From: JBQDBK01 sp052090825
GTDB lineage: Bacteria > Bacillota > Clostridia > Tissierellales > Peptoniphilaceae
DNA length: 12,691 nucleotides
Assembly: GCA_052090825.1 (NCBI GenBank)
Contig: JBQDBK010000025.1
Span: 1 to 12,691, forward strand
Direction: 5' to 3'
The translations under genes and the position numbers were made by a program. The notes under the pieces were generated by a model. It had not been told where the DNA came from, searched no databases, and saw only the letters and a program-made list of their open reading frames with translations. How positions within the stretch are numbered: position 1 is the stretch's first letter; every line of letters starts with the position of its first letter. This document shows positions 7,738 to 12,691 of this stretch, piece by piece.

Positions 7738-7759
7738 GATTATCAAATAATTGTAAAAT
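7730..7759 (+). promoter_or_regulatory. Promoter P3 with perfect Fur box, now cut off from the second ABC pair by the IS
   Basis: TTGATA (7730-7735) and TAAAAT (7754-7759) are separated by 18 nt. TTGATAATGATTATCAA (7730-7746) is a perfect 8-1-8 palindrome matching all 15 positions of the Fur consensus at 7731-7745. The predicted start, about 7766, falls in the 11-bp target duplication. Without the IS the -10 would lie 32 nt before the ATG of the third ABC gene, which identifies that gene as the original target. Confidence 0.8.
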
Positions 7760-7762
7760 GGT

Positions 7763-7773
7763 ATTAGTTACAA
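7763..7773. repeat. Left target-site duplication of the IS
   Basis: ATTAGTTACAA abuts the left inverted repeat and is repeated exactly at 9442-9452, abutting the right end. Eleven bases with no slip on either side is a convincing target duplication and implies a fairly recent insertion. Confidence 0.9.
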
Positions 7774-7788
7774 TAGATAGTTGCAGAA
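7774..7788 (+). repeat. Left terminal inverted repeat of the IS
   Basis: TAGATAGTTGCAGAA, matching the inverted right end at 14 of 15 bases (mismatch at the fourth). Similarity stops sharply after this, which defines the repeat length. Confidence 0.88.
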
Positions 7789-7820
7789 TGTAGATTTAAA
7801 TCACTATATAAATAGGCACA

Positions 7821-7845
7821 ACAAATTAAAGGTTAGAACTAACCT
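7821..7845 (-). terminator. Candidate terminator of the transposase gene inside the IS
   Basis: AGGTTAG (7830-7836) and CTAACCT (7839-7845) form an inverted repeat with a very short centre. Read on the minus strand it is followed by TTTAATTTG, and it lies 31 nt after the transposase stop. A usable RNA hairpin would open a pair or two at the tip. The T tract is interrupted, so this is a modest prediction. Confidence 0.4.
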
Positions 7846-7876
7846 CTAAAATTTTCATATGTAATTAGAAATATAA

Positions 7877-9307
7877 CTAAGCTATCAAAGTTTTAATTGC
7901 AAGAGGTTTATCTGAGTTACCAGTTTTAAATATTAGAATAAAAGCTATTAATTGAGAAATACAAGCAAGTAATATATCTGATTTTAAGGTTACTGTTTTC
8001 CTAACTTTAGAAGTTTTAAGTTGGATAAAGTTTTTAATTTGAGAAATGGATCTTTCACAAATAGTCCTAAGTTTATATAATTTTAACCATTTGATACTAT
8101 CACGTGGTATTGAAGTATTAAACCTGTAATTGTGATGAATAGTGAGGTTCTTGATTCTCCCACATTTAGAAGGGGAACAAGGATTTTCACAGCTTAAGAT
8201 GTAGTGTGTTTTTCCTTTAATATTAGCCTTTTTAGACTTAGGACAAAGGTATTTAATTCTATCAGCACGACCTTTTTCTTTTATGATACCATCATAAACC
8301 ATAGGAAAAGAGGGATCATTAGGACAAAGTGGAATACCATCTTCATCAAAACCAGGTTGAGCTAACTCAGATGAATTACGAGGATTGATACTGATAATAG
8401 GCATAATATCTCTATTATGAAGATAAGCATAATTATCATCAGCATCAAATCCAGAATCACCCAAGAAGTATTTGTAATTAAAATCAGGATGAAGCTGGAA
8501 GAAAGTTTCTAAAGAAGGAATTAAAGACATAGCATCATATTGATCTTTAATATCCTCAGGTCTTAAATCTTGATCAAGTAAGTTGTCAGAATCATAGAAG
8601 TTAACATTTCTAACAAGACCAAGAGCATTGGTAGAAAGGATACACTTTAAAAAGTATCCAAAATGACCATTAAGGTAAGTAAGTTTAGCATCAGGATTAG
8701 AAACAGAAAACTTAGGCATCTGACCCTGAGCATACTTTTCAATATCAAAAGTAGAATCAGGATTATTCTTAGCAAATAGCTTAGAGAAAGTTTTAGCTTT
8801 TTTAAGCTGAGATTGATAAAACTTAGGATTGTTTTCAGTAACATAAGCTTCAATCCCAGTAGTATCAGAGATTAATATAGAAGATAAAAAAGGATTAATT
8901 TCTTGAGATATGACTTCAGTAAAATCAACCAAATTATTAAACAAGTCATTTAAATCATCAAGGAAATAAGTAGTAAATCCGGAAAATTGAGATTTATGCG
9001 GGACCTTTAAGAATCCACAGAAGCTACGGAGTTCAGAAGAAATAGATAAAAAAGTGATTAGTAAATCAGTAGAAGGAATCGATAAGATGTTTTTGATAAT
9101 AAAACTATTTAGCATAGATTCCAGAGTAAAATCTCTTTTAGCACCAAACTTAGAATAATACTTCTGATAAAAAGAAAAAGGGATAAAGTTACTGATGTTT
9201 ATATGTTCATTTAATAAAGATAGAAGATCATCTTGATTTTGATTATAGAATTTATCAAAATCAGTAGAAATATCAGAAAAACAAATTTGTTTAGCTGAAA
9301 CTGGCAT
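7877..9307 (-). CDS. DDE transposase of the insertion sequence (IS4 superfamily, IS1182-like)
   Basis: Catalyses excision and insertion of its element, 476 aa, apparently full length. The DDE triad is readable: D148 in ISDTTG, D284 in LGDSGFD, and E418 in a perfect Y-(2)-R-(3)-E-(6)-K signature (Y411, R414, E418, K425), the hallmark of IS4-type transposases. Between the second D and the E lies a cysteine cluster (C355, C373, C377, C382) resembling the zinc-ribbon-like insert of IS1182-type enzymes. ATG at 9307 is preceded by AAAGGAGAA on the minus strand (9312-9320). No frameshift is seen, so activity is plausible. The exact IS family needs a database comparison; I do not recognise the named element. 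Confidence 0.9.
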   Translation of the reverse strand: MPVSAKQICFSDISTDFDKFYNQNQDDLLSLLNEHINISNFIPFSFYQKYYSKFGAKRDFTLESMLNSFIIKNILSIPSTDLLITFLSISSELRSFCGFLKVPHKSQFSGFTTYFLDDLNDLFNNLVDFTEVISQEINPFLSSILISDTTGIEAYVTENNPKFYQSQLKKAKTFSKLFAKNNPDSTFDIEKYAQGQMPKFSVSNPDAKLTYLNGHFGYFLKCILSTNALGLVRNVNFYDSDNLLDQDLRPEDIKDQYDAMSLIPSLETFFQLHPDFNYKYFLGDSGFDADDNYAYLHNRDIMPIISINPRNSSELAQPGFDEDGIPLCPNDPSFPMVYDGIIKEKGRADRIKYLCPKSKKANIKGKTHYILSCENPCSPSKCGRIKNLTIHHNYRFNTSIPRDSIKWLKLYKLRTICERSISQIKNFIQLKTSKVRKTVTLKSDILLACISQLIAFILIFKTGNSDKPLAIKTLIA

Positions 9308-9426
9308 AAGATTCTCCTTTCATTTGTTTTTGAGTTTATGCTTCTTATAAAACATATATACCCAAAAATGGGGGGAATCTAGCCATTTCAATAGAAAGAA
9401 ATGCCGTAATAAAGCGAGTTGTAGAG
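9308..9426. other. Non-coding IS segment upstream of the transposase
   Basis: This holds the transposase ribosome site and presumably its minus-strand promoter, which I cannot fix: TTGAAA on the minus strand (9386-9391) has no well-spaced -10. A short CCCA/TGGG hairpin lies at 9361-9372, followed by a G-run to 9375. No second gene is visible. Confidence 0.5.
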
Positions 9427-9441
9427 TTCTGCAACTAACTA
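9427..9441 (-). repeat. Right terminal inverted repeat of the IS
   Basis: The complement reads TAGTTAGTTGCAGAA, 14 of 15 identical to the left end, and is immediately followed by the second target copy. Confidence 0.88.
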
Positions 9442-9452
9442 ATTAGTTACAA
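9442..9452. repeat. Right target-site duplication of the IS
   Basis: ATTAGTTACAA, identical to 7763-7773. It is followed at once by the ribosome site of the third ABC gene, so the insertion lies in that gene's leader. Confidence 0.9.
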
Positions 9453-9470
9453 ATAAAGGAGGATGGTAAA

Positions 9471-11243
9471 ATGGGTACTTTGAAAAAACTTCAAAATTAT
9501 ATGACGGGAAGAAAAGCGCTTCTTCCAGCAGCATTGATCTTATCAGGAATAAGTTCTATCGTAGGAATGATACCATACATTCTTATATGGTTTATAGTTA
9601 GAGAATTATTTCTTTCGGGAACTAATGTATCCGCTGATTTAATAATTTCCTATGGATGGTGGGCAGTTGGGACAGCTATTGCTAGTATTGTTTTGTATTT
9701 TGTAGCATTATCATTGTCTCACCTAGCGGCATTTAGAGTGGAAACAAATATGAGAAGAGTAGCTATGAAAAAAATAATCTATATGCCCCTTGGATTTTTT
9801 AATAGCAAGACCACTGGGCGTATACGTAAAATAATTGATGAAAATGCAGGAATCACTCATGGGTTTTTAGCCCATCAAATGCCTGATCTTTCAGCAACTA
9901 TATTAATGCCTTTAACAGTATTAGTTTTAATCTTCGTTTTTGATTGGAGGCTTGGATTAGCTTGCTTGCTTCCTATTATCTTTGGAGTGCTAGTGATGAG
10001 CATTACAATGGGTGCTAAAAACAAAGTCTTTATGGAAAGGTATATGAATGCTCTTGAAGATATGAATACAGAAGCTGTTGAATATGTAAGGGGGATTCCA
10101 GTTGTAAAAGTATTTCAGCAAACAATATATTCTTTTAAAAGTTTTTATAAAAGTATTATAAACTATAAAGAAATGGTAACCACATATACTAATATGTCAG
10201 AGAAAGCTATGTCGGCATATATGGTGATAATTAATAGCTTCGTTTTCTTTCTGGTTCCAGTGGCTATTTTAATTATCAAAATCACGGGAAATTATTTAAC
10301 TAAAATAATCAATATTTTTATTTATGTCATATTAACACCTGTTTTTTCTCAAAGTATTATGAGGAGCATGTATTTAAGCAATACTATATGGCAAGCTGGT
10401 CAAGCGATTGATAGGATGGAGAATCTTACCTCTGCTAAGCCACTAGCTGTAACTTCTAATCCTCAGTCTATACTAGACCATAATATTAAATTAAAAGATG
10501 TTTCCTTTACTTATCCAGGAGCTGATAATAAAGCAATAGAAAATATAAATCTCGAAATAAAAGAAGGTCAAACGATGGCTTTGGTTGGATCATCAGGAAG
10601 TGGGAAGACTACTATAGCCAGATTGCTAGCAAGATTTTGGGATGTAGATGAAGGAGAAGTTTTAATTGGAGGTATAAATGTAAAGGATATAGATCCAGAT
10701 AAACTTATGAACAATCTTTCTTTTGTATTCCAAAACACCCGACTTTTTAAAACGACCATACTTGACAACATCAAGTATGGCAAGCCTTCAGCAAGCATGG
10801 AAGAAGTCGAAGAAGCTGTCCATATGGCCCAGTGTCGAGATATTATAGACAAATTGCCAGAGGGATTAGATACAAAAATTGGAAGTGAAGGAACCTACCT
10901 TTCAGGTGGAGAACAACAGAGAATTATCTTAGCGAGGGCAATACTTAAAAATGCTCCTATAGTTATCTTAGATGAGGCAACTGCTTTTACTGATCCAGAA
11001 AATGAACATCTGATTCAAGAAGCATTTAAAAAACTTACTAAGGGAAAAACTGTGCTTATGATAGCACATAGATTAACAAGTGTGACTTCTGCAGATAAGA
11101 TCTTGGTCCTAAGTTGTGGAGAAATACTTGAACAAGGGGACCACAAGGAATTATTAGAAATGGAAGGGACTTATGCAAGTATGTGGAAGGAATATCAAGA
11201 ATCTGTGGTTTGGAAAATTGGGGAGGAGGTTCAACATGTTTAG
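9471..11243 (+). CDS. Exporter-fold ABC transporter subunit (TMD-NBD), YbtPQ/IrtAB-like, second pair subunit A
   Basis: Half-transporter of 590 aa, the counterpart of the protein at 135-1889: both carry DEATAFTDPENE after Walker B and a WRLGL motif in the membrane domain (159-163 here). Hydrophobic segments lie at about 18-45, 62-85, 140-158, 160-180, 248-270 and 277-295. ATPase motifs are complete: Walker A GSSGSGKTT (373-381), Q421, signature LSGGE (477-481), Walker B D501-E502, H533. The tail VVWKIG (579-584) resembles the end of the protein at 1882-3630. ATG 9471 follows AAAGGAGGA (9455-9463), which survives the IS insertion. The native Fur promoter is now 1.7 kb upstream across the IS, so expression may be reduced or rewired. 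It is not a simple copy of the first pair, since the sequences differ widely in the membrane domain. The substrate is inferred to be an iron chelate. Confidence 0.9.
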   Translation: MGTLKKLQNYMTGRKALLPAALILSGISSIVGMIPYILIWFIVRELFLSGTNVSADLIISYGWWAVGTAIASIVLYFVALSLSHLAAFRVETNMRRVAMKKIIYMPLGFFNSKTTGRIRKIIDENAGITHGFLAHQMPDLSATILMPLTVLVLIFVFDWRLGLACLLPIIFGVLVMSITMGAKNKVFMERYMNALEDMNTEAVEYVRGIPVVKVFQQTIYSFKSFYKSIINYKEMVTTYTNMSEKAMSAYMVIINSFVFFLVPVAILIIKITGNYLTKIINIFIYVILTPVFSQSIMRSMYLSNTIWQAGQAIDRMENLTSAKPLAVTSNPQSILDHNIKLKDVSFTYPGADNKAIENINLEIKEGQTMALVGSSGSGKTTIARLLARFWDVDEGEVLIGGINVKDIDPDKLMNNLSFVFQNTRLFKTTILDNIKYGKPSASMEEVEEAVHMAQCRDIIDKLPEGLDTKIGSEGTYLSGGEQQRIILARAILKNAPIVILDEATAFTDPENEHLIQEAFKKLTKGKTVLMIAHRLTSVTSADKILVLSCGEILEQGDHKELLEMEGTYASMWKEYQESVVWKIGEEVQHV

Positions 11244-12691
11244 AATTCTAGAAAAAAGATTTGCCCTATCAGAAAAAGGGGCCAAAAGTTTGGTTAAAGG
11301 AATATTTTTTACAATATTACTAAACCTATCCCTTATGTTACCAGCAGTATATATGTTTTCTTTTTTGGATAGTTATCTACGAAAAGCTTTTGATAGCTCA
11401 GTTTCTATAAGCGATGGAATTTGGTATTACATTTTACTTGGCTTAGGTTTTATGGTGATTATGTTTGTACTTGCTATACTTCACTATAGAAATGCATACA
11501 CCATCGTCTGTGAAGAAAGTGCTAATCGTAGGATATCCTTAGCCGAAAAATTAAGAAGGCTTCCATTGGCATATTTTGGAGAGAAGAATCTTTCAGATCT
11601 TACTTCAACAATCATGGAAGATGCTACAGCCTTAGAGGAAATTTTCTCCCATGCTGTGCCACAATTATTTGCTTCTATTATAAGCATTGTATTGATCTCC
11701 ATTGGAATGTTTATTTTTAATTGGAAGCTAGCCCTAGCTCTTTTTTGGGTGGTCCCACTAGCAGGAGGCTTAATATTATTCTCAAAAAAATTCCAACAAA
11801 AAGAAAATATAGCATTATATAATATAAAGCGTGAAGTCAGTGAACAGGTACAAGAGGGACTTGAAACAGTACAGGAAATAAAGTCCTACAATCAAGAAGA
11901 CAGATATTTAAAGGACTTAAATAAAATAATTGACGGTTATGAAAATCAATTGATCAAAGGAGAATTAAAGATTGGAGCTCTAGTAAACACATGTCAAAGC
12001 TTGCTTAAGCTAGGATTAGCAAGTGTTATAATCGTTGGTGCGAATTTGATATTGTCAGGGAACATTGATACATTTACCTACCTGATTTTTCTCCTAATAT
12101 CTTCTAGGGTCTACGGACCTATAAATGATGTATTTAATCATTTGGCAGCTCTTCTTTACTTGGATGTACGTATTAATCGTATCAATGAAATGGAAGCTAT
12201 GCCAATTCAAGAAGGAAAAACAACATTTGAAACTGATAATTATGATATAGAATTTAAAAATGTTGATTTTTCATATGAGGAAGATAAAAGTGTTATAAAG
12301 AACGTCTCATTTACAGCAAGGCAAGGAGAGATAACTGCTCTTGTCGGACCATCTGGTGGAGGTAAAAGTACTACTGCAAAACTTGCAGCTAGGTTTTGGG
12401 ATATTGATAGTGGAAAGATCCTATTAGGAGGCTATGATATAGGAGAAATAGATCCAGAGACCCTACTAGAAAACTATTCCGTAGTATTTCAAGATGTAGT
12501 TCTATTTAACTCTTCAATAATGGATAATATTCGCATTGGGAAAAGTGGTGCTAGAGATGAAGAAGTAATCCAGGCGGCGAAATTAGCCCAATGTGATGAA
12601 TTTGCTTGTAAAATGCCTTATGGATATGACACTATTATTGGAGAAAATGGAGAGACTCTTTCAGGAGGAGAAAGGCAGCGTATTTCTATTG
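11236..12691 (+). CDS. Exporter-fold ABC transporter subunit, second pair subunit B, truncated by the window end
   Basis: The reading frame is open from ATG 11236 to the last base, 485 codons plus one nucleotide, with no stop. The start uses GGGAGGAGG (11221-11229) and overlaps the preceding gene by 8 nt, exactly as in the first pair. The N-terminal half has the membrane domain (hydrophobic at about 20-43, 60-80, 137-157, 160-178, 255-275). The ATPase domain shows Walker A GPSGGGKST (371-379), a Q-loop after Tyr-Ser-Val-Val-Phe, and signature LSGGE (475-479). Walker B and the H-loop lie beyond the window; about 100 residues should be missing judging by its paralogues. The truncation is due to the window edge, not mutation. 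Confidence 0.9.
   Translation, partial: MFRILEKRFALSEKGAKSLVKGIFFTILLNLSLMLPAVYMFSFLDSYLRKAFDSSVSISDGIWYYILLGLGFMVIMFVLAILHYRNAYTIVCEESANRRISLAEKLRRLPLAYFGEKNLSDLTSTIMEDATALEEIFSHAVPQLFASIISIVLISIGMFIFNWKLALALFWVVPLAGGLILFSKKFQQKENIALYNIKREVSEQVQEGLETVQEIKSYNQEDRYLKDLNKIIDGYENQLIKGELKIGALVNTCQSLLKLGLASVIIVGANLILSGNIDTFTYLIFLLISSRVYGPINDVFNHLAALLYLDVRINRINEMEAMPIQEGKTTFETDNYDIEFKNVDFSYEEDKSVIKNVSFTARQGEITALVGPSGGGKSTTAKLAARFWDIDSGKILLGGYDIGEIDPETLLENYSVVFQDVVLFNSSIMDNIRIGKSGARDEEVIQAAKLAQCDEFACKMPYGYDTIIGENGETLSGGERQRISI

Larger units (their letters stand above)
7621..7773. other. Intergenic region between the regulator and the insertion sequence
   Basis: These 153 nt hold a candidate terminator, the activator-like block, the third Fur promoter and the left target duplication, all listed separately. 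No reading frame is credible. Before the IS arrived this was the upstream region of the second ABC pair. Confidence 0.7.
7774..9441 (-). mobile_element. Complete insertion sequence, 1668 bp, IS4/IS1182-type DDE element
   Basis: The ends are 15-bp inverted repeats: TAGATAGTTGCAGAA (7774-7788) and the complement of 9427-9441, TAGTTAGTTGCAGAA, which agree at 14 of 15. Flanking 11-bp duplications are exact. One minus-strand transposase gene fills the element, leaving 103 nt after its stop and 134 nt before its start. Length, single gene and duplication size fit IS4-type elements; the cysteine cluster in the transposase also recalls IS1182. Both ends and the gene look intact, so it may still be mobile. 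It lies antisense to the genes it interrupts. I see no good outward promoter at its right end: TTGTAG (9419-9424) has no -10 at 16-18 nt. Confidence 0.92.

Noticed and set aside
9361..9375. CCCAAAAATGGG with G-run as terminator or regulatory hairpin
   Set aside because: The stem is only four pairs and no T-run follows on either strand.
9419..9447. Outward promoter at the right IS end driving the third ABC gene
   Set aside because: TTGTAG has only ATTAGT or AATTAG at the right distance, a poor -10. No convincing hybrid promoter is visible, though a weak one cannot be excluded.
1..12691. CRISPR array, tRNA or rRNA
   Set aside because: No regularly spaced repeats and no tRNA- or rRNA-like segments were seen on either strand.

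Overview
The window is AT-rich DNA from a low-GC Gram-positive bacterium. Codon use favours AGA and ATA, ribosome sites are strong AAGGAG/GGAGG types, and the gene families are typical of anaerobic Clostridia, Tissierellia or streptococcal-type Bacillota. The genus cannot be named from the sequence. The window is best read as an iron-controlled (Fur-box) uptake island made almost entirely of ABC machinery plus one AraC-type regulator.

Layout: (1) 1-134, a control region with a candidate activator site and a large perfect palindrome centred on a Fur-like box. (2) 135-3630, two overlapping genes for a heterodimeric exporter-fold ABC transporter (TMD-NBD each) of the type seen in YbtPQ/IrtAB siderophore importers. 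(3) 3631-3774, a second Fur-box promoter with perfect -35/-10 hexamers. (4) 3775-6566, a complete ECF-type transporter: an MptD/Trep_Strep-family S component, an EcfT membrane subunit and a fused double ATPase. (5) 6616-7620, an AraC-family regulator, followed by a candidate terminator. (6) 7621-7773, a third Fur-box promoter. (7) 7774-9441, an insertion sequence on the minus strand, bounded by 14/15-matching terminal inverted repeats and an exact 11-bp target duplication. (8) 9471 to the window end, a second heterodimeric exporter-fold ABC pair, its second gene cut by the window edge.

The genes plausibly work together as iron-chelate (siderophore or haem-like) acquisition. Fur would shut all three promoters when iron is plentiful, and the AraC protein, perhaps sensing the imported ligand as YbtA does, would activate them through TTGGA-type direct repeats spaced 20-21 bp. 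The three promoters can be laid over each other: repeat pair, -35, -10 and Fur operator occur in nearly the same arrangement.

The most striking single event is the IS. It landed at about the transcription start of the third promoter, 1.7 kb of antisense transposon now separating promoter and operator from the second ABC pair. Removing the IS and one duplicate restores a leader of about 32 nt between the -10 and the ATG. Substrate identity, the Fur/AraC control and the present expression of the second pair are inferences.
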